Made by a program: the position numbers and the translations under genes. The notes under the pieces are model-generated. The model made no database searches, was not told the DNA's origin, and saw only the letters and a program-made list of their open reading frames with translations. Below are positions 13,007 through 25,179 of a DNA stretch of 64,000 nucleotides, piece by piece. The stretch is from Trichoplax adhaerens (lineage: Eukaryota > Placozoa > Uniplacotomia > Trichoplacea > Trichoplacidae), in the NCBI RefSeq assembly GCF_000150275.1, contig NW_002060976.1:131281-195280 (forward strand). Reading direction: 5' to 3'. Positions within the stretch are counted from its first letter, which is position 1. Every line of letters starts with the position of its first letter.

Positions 13007-13870
13007 TTTTTTGACAAAGGTCTTTGATCTTGGCTCATCACCAGTGGTGTCAAGAATGCCAGCTATATTTTATGATTCTCTGAACTGCCAATCAATCTAC
13101 TTATTTATTAAAATGTTATATTACAAATTGTATAAATTTCTACTATTACAACGGTTTTTAATACTCAATCAGAAACTGACCTTCGATAACGACTTCTGTT
13201 GTAATTTACTTTTAGCTGCAGACTGATTTATCAATTAAAATATTGGTAATTTTATTGTTTGTCAACGTTTTATAATATATTTTCTGTTATGTCATATTAC
13301 AATAATATCTTGTATGGTGGTGTGACGTTTGCTCAAGTACAATTTAGATTAGACTATGACCAACAGTACTATCTATGAAGTCAATAAAGTTTATTTATTT
13401 TGAATATTCTTCATATCATGCATATGTTTTGAACTGTGTAGTTTCTATCGATCCTTCCTGCTTATGGTATCGGAAATGGCTTCGCTGATTGCTATTGCCT
13501 CTTCTGGCTATCATACTATTTCAGTGTAGAATACGAACGAAGATATTATCCGTTAGCAATGATTATAATTATTAACGTTGTCCTTTATTTAAGTCTATAT
13601 TAGTAATTACTACGCAGCACTATTAAGCTATTCTAACGTTGGGGTAACAGTATAACAGTAATATCGATATAAAATATATTTAAATTTTAGATAGTTGTCT
13701 TTATTCAAAAATACACACAATTATTTAGATTGATGCTGAGGCAATCCTTCAACTATAATTATAACATGTAATACAGTATAACTTAAAAACGAACAATACT
13801 TGCTACCACCAATGAAGTTTAGTGCGAAATTTATTTATTTTGATGATAACCAATGTTTTCGTAATTATGA

Positions 13871-16800
13871 TTAGCAATCATCAAGATAATTGCGACAATA
13901 AGATTTTGATATATTTCTAACGTATAGAAATAGTCTATTTATTTGGATGATTTGGGTTAACAACAAGTAAGTATGATTAATTTCCACAGAAGTAGCCTCA
14001 TTTTGCTTGCTATGATTATGATTAAGAATTCTTAAATTGTCATTTGACTTGCTAATACGGAGATAATTTTGAGTAAGAATTCTTAATTTTATTTTAATTG
14101 CCTTCAATTGCATAAAAATAGCCAGCTTATATTTACACTGATAAGCATAGGCATTCCCTAGTTTGTTATGTAATGCAGCGACTTGTGGATAATCGTGACC
14201 AAAAATTGATAATTGAATTCTGAGTGACTGGTTGTACATATAGATAGCCGCTTCGCTTTTACCCTGATCATAAAATACATTTCCCAGATTGTTATATAAT
14301 GCAGCAACATCGGTATGATTGTGACTAAGCGCTGGCAATCGAATTTTGAGTGACTTCTCGTACATTGAAATAGCTTCTTCATGCTTGCTTTGATTCGCAT
14401 AAACTAGACCAATGCTGTTATAAGACTTTGCGATGTCGAGATGATTGTGATCGAGGACAGACAATCTAATTTTGAGTGATTTCTTAAACATAAAAACAGC
14501 TTCTTCATACTTGCCTTGATAATAATATACAGCACCCATTCTGTCATATGATATAGCTACTTCGAGAGAGTTGTGGTTAGTGAAAGATAATTGAATTTTA
14601 TGTGATTTTTCGTACATAGATATACCCTGCTCATGCTTTCCCGCCAAAGTATACACAACTCCCAGATTATTATACGAACTTGCAACATAGGGATGATTGT
14701 GATCAAGGACTGATAATCGAATTTTGAGTGATTTATCAAACATAGAAATTGCCTGTTCAAACTTTCCTCGATAAGCATATACAGTGCCCAGGTTGCAATA
14801 TGAATGAGCGATATCAGGATGATCGTGATCAAGGAGTAATAATCGAATTTTGAGCGATTTCTCATGCATGGAAATAGCCTCATCTGACTTTCCCAGCATA
14901 AGATAATAATTTCCCAGATTGCTGTACGAATGGGCAACATCGGGATGATCATGACTAAGGACCAATAGTCGAATTTTGAGAGACTCTTTATGCATAAAAA
15001 TAGCTTCTTCAAGCTTGTGTTGACGTCCATATAAATCTCCTAAAATGCTGTATGATCTGGCTACATCAGGATGATGGTAGCCAAGGGCTACCAATTGAAT
15101 TTTAAGCGACTTATCGCTGATAGAAATAGCTTCTTCATATTTTCCCTGATTGTTATAGACAGAACAAATGTTGCTATATGATTTAGCAACATCGGGATGA
15201 TAGCGACCAAGGGCTGATAGTCGAATTTTAAGTGATTTCTCAAATATAGACAAAGCCTCTTCATACTTGCATAAACAACTATATGCAGCTCCCATGTTGT
15301 TATACACTATAGCGATATCTGGATGACTGGGACCAAGAACTAATGATTGAATTTCCAGTGATTTCTGAAACATGGCAATAGCCCTGGTATACTGGCCTTG
15401 TAGATGATGAGCAGTTCCGATATTGCCGTATGAATGAGCAACATAAAGATGATTTACACTAAAATTTGACAAATTGATTTTAAGCGACTTCTTAAACATA
15501 GAAATAGCCTCTTCATACTTGCCCTGGTCACAACACGCACCTCCTATGTTGTTGTATAATTTGGCAAGATCGGGATGATTGTGATCAAGGACTGTCAATA
15601 AAATTTTGAGTGATTTCTTATACATGGAAATAGCTTCATCATGCTTGCCCTGATTACTGTATACCGCTCCCATGTTGTTATATGGTTCAGCAACAGCAAG
15701 GTAATTGTTACCACCAATTGACAATCGAATTTTGAGTGACTTTCTATACATAGTAATAGCTTCTTGATACTTTCCTACATGCACGTAAGCATGAGCAATA
15801 CTGCTATATGTATTGGCCATAGTGGGATGATTGTGATCAAGGACCGACATTTGCATTTTGAGCGATTTCTCAAAGACAGAAATAGCTTCTTCGTACTTGC
15901 CTTGATCATTATACACATTTCCTAGATTAATATATATTGTGGCAATATCAGGATGATCATGGCCATGAGCTAATAACTGAATACTTAGTGACTTCTCGTA
16001 CATAGAAATAGCCTCTTGATGTTTGTGCTGATAATAATACGTGATGCCTATGTTCATATATGTATCAGCAAGATCAAGATGATTATGACCAAAGACTGCT
16101 ACTTTAATTTTAAGTGACTTCTGAAACATACGAATAGCCTCTTCGTGCTTGCCTTGACCACTATAGGCGAGACCAATGTTGTTATATGAACTAGCAACAT
16201 CAGGATGATTGTGACCGAGGACTGACAATTGAATTTCAAGCGATTTCTTAAACATAGTAACAGCCTCTTCACGTTTACCTTGACGATAATACGCTTTTCC
16301 TAAATTGTTATATAAAATAGCAATATCCGAATGATGATGGCCAAGAACTGATAGTTGATTTTCGAGTGTCTTCTTATACGTAGAAATAGCTTCTTCATAA
16401 TTTCCCTGATCAATATAACTAAGACCAATATTATTGTACGATTGGGCAACATCTGGATGTTTATGATCAAGGATTGATAATCTAATTTTGAGTGACTTTT
16501 CTTGCATAGAGATAGATTCATCATCCCTGCCCTGATATCTATGGATAAGACTCATGTTGTTATATGATGTGGCTATGTCAGGATGATTGCATTGCAGGAC
16601 AGAATTTCGAATTTTGAGGGAGTTCTCAAGCATAGAAGTAGCTTCCATTTGCTTCCCCTGCATAAAGTATAAAACTCCCAGGTTGTTATATGCCGAGGCT
16701 ATGGATGGATGATTGTGATCAAAGATTGATAGTTTAATTTGCAGTGACTTCTCAATCATGGAAATAGCTTCTTCATTCTTGGCTTGATTACGGTACACCA

Positions 16801-18505
16801 CTGCTATATTATTATATAATTTTGCAACTAGGCTATGCTTTTCACCAAATATTAGCAATCGAATCTTGAGAGATTTCTTAAACATATCTATAGACTCTTC
16901 TAGTTTACCTTGATCAAGGTACAAAGCTCCCATACTACAATATGATATTGAAACATCGGGATGATTACAGCCATAGATCGACAACTGAATTTTGAGTGAT
17001 TTCTCATACATAGAAAGAGCCACTTCATAATTGCCCTGATTTTGATAAACTATTCCGATGTTGTTGTATAATTTGGCAATTTGGGGATGATTATGCTGAA
17101 AGATTGACATTAAAATTTTGAGCGACTTTTCATACATAGAAATAGCATCTTCATTCTTCATCATTTGATTATACGCATTTCCTATATTGCAATATGACTT
17201 CGCAACTTCGGAGTGCATGTCACCAAGGACAGATAATTGAATTTCCAGTGACTTGTTAAACATAGAAATAGCCTCTTCATTTTTTTCTTGATCGACGAAC
17301 ACATTGCCCAGAGAGCTATAAGTTTTGGCTGTATCGGGATGTTTGTGACCAAGAGTCGATAATTGAATTTTGAGCGACTTCTCATACATAGAAATCGCCT
17401 CTTCATATTTATTCTGATCAGAAAAGATATTTCCAAGATGAAAATATGTTTTGGCAATATCGGGGTGATTATTCTCAAGAGCTGAGCATTGAATTTCGAG
17501 TGAATTTTCGTGCATGGCCATAGCTTCTTCGTGCTTGTACTGATGGGAAAATACATTTCCCATGTTATTATATAATTCGGCAACATAGAGATGATTGCGG
17601 CCAAGAATTGACACCTGAATTTTGAGTGACTTATGATACATGGAAATTGCTTCCTTGTACTTAGCCTGTTCGTCAAGAACATTTCCTAGATAGTTATATG
17701 TTTTAGCAGTATCAGGATGATTGTGATTCAAAACTGATAGCTGAATCTTGAGCGATTTTTCATGCATAGTATAAGCTTCTTCGTATTTAGCCTGATGGTA
17801 ATACGTATTTCCCATACTGTTATAGGATTGGGCAATCTCGAGATGATTTCCTCCAAGCACTGACAATTGAATTTTAATTGACTTTTCATACATTGAAACA
17901 GCCTCTTCATACTTGCATTGATCATCAAAAACATTTCCTAAATAGTTATAGCTTTTTGCAACTTCGGAATAATTGTAATTTAGCACTGAAATTTGAGTTT
18001 TAAGCGATTTTTCATAGAAAGAGTCAGCCAGTTTATATTTACCAAGACAATAATCTACAACTTCCACCTCTTCGTACGAATTACTACCATATGAATTATC
18101 ATTGCCCAAGTACCTTAACTTTTTGTCTAGTGATTTTATAAAATCATCTAATGCCCCTTTCCAATCTCTTTGCATTCGCTTAAATGTACCGTATCGGTCT
18201 AAACATCGAGCAATCACTATTTCGTTTTCCAGTTTTTGAGCTATATCTTGCGCTTGTTCAATCAATGGTTCAGCTTTCATCCATTCATTTTGCTGTAGAT
18301 AGATGTCACTAGCACGTAAGCAAACGTCGATTTGAAATCGATGGAAATCGATGCTGCTTGTGGCCAAAGTTTGAACTTTATCCAAGACTAGCATATAGCA
18401 AGAAATCGCCTCATTAAGTTTGCCAAACTCATCATTTTCTTCGCCCGCCTTATAAAGTGAATTAATTTCTTCAGGGATACCAGCCATAGCAGATCGATTA
18501 GCCAT
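13871..18505 (-). CDS. Giant intronless kinesin-light-chain-type TPR protein (1544 aa, about 32 repeats)
   Basis: A single uninterrupted frame. Residues 1 to about 165 are helical TPR-like sequence without the tight repeat (QQNEWMKAEPLIEQAQDIAQ...). From about residue 165 to 1500 there are about 32 tandem 42-residue units of the form AISMYEKSLKIQLSVLGHNH followed by PDVAKSYNNLGNVYxxQGKYEE, the extended TPR of kinesin light chains. The final unit is degenerate and is followed by a short hydrophobic-aromatic tail. No enzyme, signal or clear membrane domain is visible. Such solenoids are peptide-binding scaffolds; the ligand here is unknown. At DNA level it is a 126-bp tandem array, so neighbouring frames carry long shadow ORFs with a similar period. 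Such TPR proteins are abundant in placozoans (background knowledge). The second Met (residue 7) could also start translation. Confidence 0.9.
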   Translation of the reverse strand: MANRSAMAGIPEEINSLYKAGEENDEFGKLNEAISCYMLVLDKVQTLATSSIDFHRFQIDVCLRASDIYLQQNEWMKAEPLIEQAQDIAQKLENEIVIARCLDRYGTFKRMQRDWKGALDDFIKSLDKKLRYLGNDNSYGSNSYEEVEVVDYCLGKYKLADSFYEKSLKTQISVLNYNYSEVAKSYNYLGNVFDDQCKYEEAVSMYEKSIKIQLSVLGGNHLEIAQSYNSMGNTYYHQAKYEEAYTMHEKSLKIQLSVLNHNHPDTAKTYNYLGNVLDEQAKYKEAISMYHKSLKIQVSILGRNHLYVAELYNNMGNVFSHQYKHEEAMAMHENSLEIQCSALENNHPDIAKTYFHLGNIFSDQNKYEEAISMYEKSLKIQLSTLGHKHPDTAKTYSSLGNVFVDQEKNEEAISMFNKSLEIQLSVLGDMHSEVAKSYCNIGNAYNQMMKNEDAISMYEKSLKILMSIFQHNHPQIAKLYNNIGIVYQNQGNYEVALSMYEKSLKIQLSIYGCNHPDVSISYCSMGALYLDQGKLEESIDMFKKSLKIRLLIFGEKHSLVAKLYNNIAVVYRNQAKNEEAISMIEKSLQIKLSIFDHNHPSIASAYNNLGVLYFMQGKQMEATSMLENSLKIRNSVLQCNHPDIATSYNNMSLIHRYQGRDDESISMQEKSLKIRLSILDHKHPDVAQSYNNIGLSYIDQGNYEEAISTYKKTLENQLSVLGHHHSDIAILYNNLGKAYYRQGKREEAVTMFKKSLEIQLSVLGHNHPDVASSYNNIGLAYSGQGKHEEAIRMFQKSLKIKVAVFGHNHLDLADTYMNIGITYYYQHKHQEAISMYEKSLSIQLLAHGHDHPDIATIYINLGNVYNDQGKYEEAISVFEKSLKMQMSVLDHNHPTMANTYSSIAHAYVHVGKYQEAITMYRKSLKIRLSIGGNNYLAVAEPYNNMGAVYSNQGKHDEAISMYKKSLKILLTVLDHNHPDLAKLYNNIGGACCDQGKYEEAISMFKKSLKINLSNFSVNHLYVAHSYGNIGTAHHLQGQYTRAIAMFQKSLEIQSLVLGPSHPDIAIVYNNMGAAYSCLCKYEEALSIFEKSLKIRLSALGRYHPDVAKSYSNICSVYNNQGKYEEAISISDKSLKIQLVALGYHHPDVARSYSILGDLYGRQHKLEEAIFMHKESLKIRLLVLSHDHPDVAHSYSNLGNYYLMLGKSDEAISMHEKSLKIRLLLLDHDHPDIAHSYCNLGTVYAYRGKFEQAISMFDKSLKIRLSVLDHNHPYVASSYNNLGVVYTLAGKHEQGISMYEKSHKIQLSFTNHNSLEVAISYDRMGAVYYYQGKYEEAVFMFKKSLKIRLSVLDHNHLDIAKSYNSIGLVYANQSKHEEAISMYEKSLKIRLPALSHNHTDVAALYNNLGNVFYDQGKSEAAIYMYNQSLRIQLSIFGHDYPQVAALHNKLGNAYAYQCKYKLAIFMQLKAIKIKLRILTQNYLRISKSNDNLRILNHNHSKQNEATSVEINHTYLLLTQIIQINRLFLYVRNISKSYCRNYLDDC

Positions 18506-21500
18506 ACTTTAGAAATCTTATAAAAATAGATTAGTTCAATATCAGACAATTCACACATGTAACTTCGAAAAGTGTATATGAAAATTGTTATAAATCCCTC
18601 ATAATTCTATTAGTAGTGATTGGTGTTACAATATACACAATTTAAATGTTTTGGATGATGTAAGAGAATACTAGTGGCCAGGCATTGATCTAAACGCCAA
18701 AGGGTTACAGTAAGAAGTGAATAAGCAAGTACATACTTGACGTATAAGGTCTATATCTCGTATAATGACATTGATATGTCTTAGATCCTAGCAAACTTAT
18801 CTTAATAAATTAGAGTTAAAGTGTAACTGTAACGTACTGATAAGGTGCGTAATAGTTTACATTTAAATTTAAACAAGTTTCAAATTGCTGTGATGCGTGT
18901 AGGAATTGTAAGCTAGTCTAAGAGATGTGAGTTTCTTTCAAAATGTCTAAATATTATTTGTATTTTCGTATTAATTTACGAGATTAAAGATACAGCTGAA
19001 TTCAAAAAAAAATTTAGCAAATTACTTTAGATCTTTGAAGGCTTTTTATAGTATGAGAATATAATTTACTAGACATCAAATTATCATGCAGGTTTAACAT
19101 TTGAAAGCGTTCCTTGTTGGAGCAATAATAAATTGAAGAGATTTTGTAACGTGAGTCTGAAATTATTTATTTCCTCCTTAGTTTTATGAGAATTACTTCT
19201 GAATGCTACTAATTTGGATAGGGAAATACTTGAATAAAAAACAACAAAAATATAAAAAATATAAATATCTATACGGATACAGCCTCAATTCAAAAAGCTT
19301 TACCACTAAGAATACAAGATTTTTTTCATATCTGTATAGCTTCTAATTCAACGTAAAATTTAACCCGTCAGTATCAATTTGACATATGCATATATATATT
19401 CAAGATTGACGTGACTTACGATCTAAGATATAAATCAGATAGACAAATGAGGTAGATTTCTCTGCTTTTAGATCTACGAAAATGTTGTTCTTAACGTAAT
19501 CTGTAAAACTTGTTATCCAATGATATTTCAAGTTTGTAATAATTAACTGGTAAGCTCTGCAACACTATACAATATAGTACTAGCTACAACGCTCGTTTTA
19601 CGAACAAATAATTCAATGCTTAAATTATGTAGCTCAATTTTACAGTGATCAATGCTTAATATATTGCAATGTATATTTTATTTAATAGAGTTAATAGAGT
19701 TTTAGAAGAGTATTAGGATGAGTAAGAACGGGAGTAGTAGTCGGGTTTACTAATGTACACAGTAGATGGTGCACAATGTACTGAATATATGAACATATCA
19801 TAATAGACCACAAGTTGTAACTTATATGGAAGGTAGTAGCATGGACTACAAAGTTTCTAGAAGTTAAGTAGTCCATGATAGTAAGTTCTTAATCAGCACT
19901 GTAGGGACACTGTACTACACTAATGATAGTGCTAAAAATGGCATTGAATTCTAGTGGCTGCGCATGGAAGTATGATTGTGACTGAAATAGACAGTTAGGC
20001 CCGCAGCGGGTGATTTTATTTTCTAAATGATTTTCCTTATTAAATTATAGAACTTTATTTTTAATTCTGTGTCCGGTAGAAATAAACTATTTAGCACTAT
20101 ATCAATAAGCAAATGTACTTAATATCAAGCCGCATGCTTTGAAAATGATCCAATTTTAATATCATTGCATCATATCCTACCTTTAGGACAAGTTTTTAAT
20201 TAAGCGGAAATTTTTCCACTTTCTGACCCTATTTTAGAGGGCTTGAACACGAAGAACAGCAATAATTCAAAACGTCTATTCCTGATTTATTAATTAGCTA
20301 GTCCGGAATTCTCGAGTGTTAACAGATAGATATATTAATATCTCAAATTAGCTGTTTTACAGCGTTTGCTTGTCAAATTCTCTTTTCTCATATTTTCTAA
20401 AAATTTTAACTACCACAAAATCGGGGCTATGGTTGAAAAATTTAATTCAGTTATCTACGTTACGCTTTTAGTATCTGCAATTAGGCTGATGAGGGTATGA
20501 GTGAATTTTATCAGCTACTCTAGCTTATTATACAGCTCTAAAACACTCAATATAGAATTTTTAATTATTTCGTTACCTTTATTCGATATATAAATCTTCA
20601 AATCTTAACCGCCTAACGTCAGGACTTCCAGCACTTCACAACTTAGTTCTTCGCTATGATAAGATCAACTAATTCAGCTTTAGCATTTTAAAATTTCGAT
20701 ATTACTACATCGCAGTTCTATATTATATGCTAAATCGAGAGTAGCAATCATTACGTTGCTGTTGTTATAGAAACTGCCTTCGCACAGCTTCTACAATTAC
20801 CGTGAATGTCCGTTCAACATACCTTCCGTATATTATATACTAATGTTGTATTAGCAAGATCGTTTAGCGATTGAGCGACGATCTGTTGAGCTAGACTAAT
20901 TTATATCATTTAAATAAGACTAATGTATGCTATTTATATATTGGACAACCAGGATTTATAGATATAAAGTATACGCTTTTATAAAGTACTGTGGTACTGT
21001 CAATGAGTAATAATTAATATCAGAATCACAACAATCTACGGTATAAGTATTTTAAACTGATCAAAACATAAAAGTTTTCGCTTATTTCTATGTTGATAAA
21101 TTTTACGCGTAGTACGCGTAAATATTTAGATTCTGTCTTCGAGGCGAATCTTTCACTACCGTAAAACGAACTGCTATCATTTACCATACGCTATTTTGTG
21201 AATTAAAGTCCTGTATTATATTGGAAGTTTCTCACTAAAATTCTATTTAAATTTAATTCTCACAAGATAACTGTCTCCGGAAGATGAATTTTAAATATTG
21301 CCATTATTAATGCGGAGTTTAAGAGTATTAGAGCAATAATTAATTAGAACAAAAATCGAATCAAAAGCTTCCTGAGGTCGAAAGAAGTTAAAGTTCCCTG
21401 CATGTTTATCTATGCAGTTCTAAAACATATTTCATTTAATCTTTTACCATCTATCAGACTTGGGTCACAGAATAGAATACATGTCCTCAATGTAATCAAG

Positions 21501-23047
21501 ATACTTTACCATACGAACCAATCTGCTTTATTCAAGAATAATACTAGATGAAATTTGGACGGTTGGATTATTTCCATGCAGTAAGAATTTTCTAATATTT
21601 CAATCCTTCTTTTATCCGATATAGAACAGGATTCAAAGTTTAAGCTCTTTAATAATTAGAATTAAATAAAAATTTTTCACAACGGAGGCTGTCATCGAAA
21701 GAAGCAGCGCATAAGTAGATAAGGGTAAGGAAAAGTGGAACTCTGAAGGGTTATGGACCGACATCAAATTGTAATTAATGCCCAATCTTACGGTTTTATT
21801 CTTAACCGTAGATTACTATTTTATGTTTATCAACATAGGCAATAACAAAGGTAACGTAACCTTCGTCTTGAAATTTTGCATGATTGCTATTGCAATCTTC
21901 ATCTTGATCCTGGCTCAATAAATAAAGTTCAATGAAGTTCTTATGAATACAGTACGCTGGCATCGAACATTCTTTTAAAGCCCTTCTGTCGAATATTACT
22001 CTGATAGTTTTAAACCATTTTAGAAATAAATATACTTCGATGGCTATAGGCTAACATCAAAAATGAACTATCAGGATGATCAAGGCTATTTGACGTTTCG
22101 CTGAGTAAACAAGTGCTATTTCGTTGCGCATGCTAGTAAATTCAAGGTTATTTATTCACCATTGGTGCCACTATATCGCTGCTGCAAGAATAATAATATC
22201 GCTCAGTCAATTACTACTAACATAAATAGCGTTCGACTTCATCAATGGACTGGACATCATTAATAATAGCCGAAATCAAGATCAACAGACTTAGTCGTTA
22301 TCCATTTCTAATGCAGAAATATTGCTTTAGCTACTTTATACACTTGATTTAGAATATAAATTCACGATTAAACCTCTGTACTAGTCAACATCGTAATAAA
22401 ATCGGAAAAAGTATAATTCGAACGATTCCAGTATTTATAAGGTACATAATGTCCAGCCACCTTAAGTTCATTCTTTATTACTTCATTTTTTTCCCTAACA
22501 ATTCGAACCTGAGTATTTAATAGCTCTAGCCCATGTCTATATGGCACTCTGACATTTTAATTCTACTGGCAGATTTGCGAACCTATCTGACTCGGTTAAT
22601 ACTATAGGTATTGATTAAAATGAACCATTGCTATTGCTACAATTTAACTGTGAATAATAACAATGGTGCATTTCCTTGCAAGGTTGTTCATATCATTATA
22701 TGATTACTAATGATAGTTAAGTTCCTTTGAACGGGTATATATTCTACACAAAGCAAGATATTGAAAGGAAATTCCCAGCCAGATTATTTCTTACTACTGT
22801 ACGAATATATGCTTACACTTATGATGAAACTACTATACCTTAAACTAAAACTTGACTTATCCATATAAATAATGTGGTCGATAGGATAAATACAAATAGA
22901 AAAGAAAATACTTGTAAAATAATGATACCCATATCTGAAGCAGTCTTCCACTTTCCAACTGACCGCGATATCCAAAGTTATTAAAAGAAATGTTATTCTT
23001 CTTATTTTTTGGATCAAAAGTGGACAGGACTAGCGTAGATGTTTCAA
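18506..23047. other. Gene-poor stretch upstream of the TPR gene
   Basis: Strongly AT-rich. Short frames at 19691-19876 and 22784-23017 (both minus) have low-complexity composition and no flanking exon logic. I see no convincing exon, RNA gene or terminal-repeat element here. Stretches around 20.2-22.6 kb are slightly less AT-rich and may be decayed genes, but I cannot name them. Confidence 0.5.
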
Positions 23048-23904
23048 ATGGATGATGATGAATTTCAAATCGTAGTCGCTTCCTCGGATCAAATGAAATA
23101 GATTATGAAGATGGCAGAAAATGAAGGTTGGAATCCTGGATGTAAAGATGCAATGACTTTTTCAACTAGCTGATCCAATAGGCCAGTTTGTCGCCTTACT
23201 CAAACGGATAAGCTAGAGGTTGTCTTACAGTAATCAACTATGAAGATTTTGCATTCGATGAGCAATATATTTTGAAGAAGGAACACCGTGATAAATGCTA
23301 TGGTATGAAGCTCTCTCAGCATGCACGGAAGTACTGGAAGAAATTTGAAAATTATAGACTCGAAGCAGTGCCTCAACAAGTCGTAACTATCAAAAGTATT
23401 TGGACCTTCAAATTTATCATCGTACTATGCGATATGCTGGAGTAGTAAGTAAGCCATATACTTATTGTAATGCTGTTATGGATGCTAAAAGCATCTCATT
23501 CGACAAATCGTTACAATATGATCGATGCCATTCGCCTAATCTTAGAAAGTATTTTCTAGTTGTGTGGATTAATCTAGTAACAGGTCGTAGCTTAGTCTAT
23601 TTAGACGATGATCGAGTTATCCAACAATTTGATGCCATACGCAAAGGTATTGATAGCTATAAAATCGGAACTTTGTATGCAGAAAGTTTCCAAATGGCCG
23701 ATAGCTTAATTCATACACTAGCAGGAACGTATGAAAATTGTAAAGTGGTCTTAGATGCACCAATACCGCAATAAGAATGCTATTAAACTTATTAAAACAT
23801 TACAATTACAAGAAATATTTGAAACCATTAGAATGCATACTAACCAATTCCTTACATACGATTTGAATACAGTTTAAGGTCTTATCTGTTTGGAACTTGG
23901 ATAA
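23048..23904 (+). pseudogene. GNAT acetyltransferase pseudogene, upstream paralogue
   Basis: Aligns along its whole length with the intact gene at 25180. Lesions seen directly: the Trp codon after DQ(M/V)K is TAG at 23099-23101; an extra T in the run at 23158-23162 shifts the frame where the intact gene has four T; one extra base near the PIP(Q/N) segment around 23770 shifts it again; and a Tyr codon near the end (TVYGL in the intact copy) is TAA. The remaining open stretch (23400-23774) is only the middle of the C-terminal domain. Several independent hits mean it is non-functional as a full-length enzyme. Confidence 0.9.
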
Positions 23905-24123
23905 AGTTTAAATAGATCCAATTTATAGCTTACTAGCAAATCGTCATGTTGGATAATTCTACACTATACCTTGTAACTAAAAAATATGGGTTAAATTTTC
24001 GAAATAAATTGCCGTCGTTAGAGAACAGTGCTAAATGTTACACCTACTTATTGAGATTATCAATCTGTAATGTCTAGTAGGAAAAGATCAATAAAGTACT
24101 AGCGCGTAACATCGTCTCTATTT

Positions 24124-25122
24124 TCAGCCTTCATCTTCTTGGAAATGATCTAGAATGACTCCTACTCTCTCTTTAGGGCTATCTTTCTTGGCTTGTTGAA
24201 GATAAGTATCTCTTTCCGTCTTCCATTGTAAAATCTACTGGCGCAGCGTCAGCTGACAATTTTATTATTGTATGGCACTAAAGATCAAGAGATATTTAAA
24301 AGTAAAATAATTTGCTCCATTTGATAATGACGGCTATACTCCAATATAAGTAGGATATCAAGATTACCTGTGCTAAATGTAATTGTCGTTTATTTTAAAA
24401 TTATTTGGACAATATAAAATGCACTATTGTAATTATAATATGCTCTTTACTGAACCATTGGCTAACATTAGAGAATGGTCATTATATATATATTATGTTA
24501 TGTAAATGTAAACTTTGTCCCTTATGTTTTCCTCTTGATAACCAATCATCTGCCTATGTATATCCGCATATCATATGATATTAAAGTAAATTAGCCATTT
24601 GTTTAGCGCCTGACATTGTTACTACTCCTTGGTCACAGCATGATTATGATGGAAATGAGTCTTACCAGTAGGAGTACAGGATTCTTCTCAATCATTACTT
24701 TGTAGCTGCTCGATTCAAGGTCTTATTGTCACAGACTTTGCCGTCGCCCATTCCGAAACGAACGCAGAAAAATCCATCGTCGACTACAAATCGATTATTT
24801 ATCGTCTTTATTTAGTGTGGAATACGAGACATACTCATTCACTGTAGATAAAAGTAATTCGCTACTTAAATCTGCTTTAATCGAAATTAAAATATTGTAG
24901 GTTAAATAAATTTTTTCAATCTGTTTTATATCAATGGTTAATACAGCATTTACCATACGATCAAAATGATGTTGAGCAACAAAATACACTGCATAAGCGA
25001 GCATTACCACTCTATCTTTAAAATTTTACAATGAAATAAAGTTCTTACCACAGTATATTCTACTGCTCAGCCCGTCCTACCATCAAAACGACTTGTTGTT
25101 CTTCAGTTTTATTAGGTTTCAT
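24124..25122 (-). other. Candidate exons of an unidentified minus-strand gene or relic
   Basis: Three non-random segments lie between the GNAT copies. At 25122-25081 an ATG opens MKPNKTEEQQVVLM, followed by gtagga. At about 24785-24680 a frame reading MDFSAFVSEWATAKSVTIRP runs on past two TGA codons to a strong donor (ctactG gtaaga). At 24234-24124, after an acceptor (gccagtag), a clean exon encodes ILQWKTERDTYLQQAKKDSP and ends DHFQEDEG and stop. The last is the most convincing. The phases of the segments do not all join, so this may be two genes, a gene with missing exons, or a relic. I do not recognise the family. Confidence 0.35.
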
Positions 25123-25179
25123 CACAATAACCTAGCTTTTTTTAATTTAGGCTAAAACCTCCCCAAATAACAAAGCAAG

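Noticed and set aside
14158-17934. Several minus-strand frames of 68-166 codons inside the TPR gene
   Set aside because: They are out-of-frame shadows of the 126-bp repeat; their own periodic composition mirrors the TPR array.
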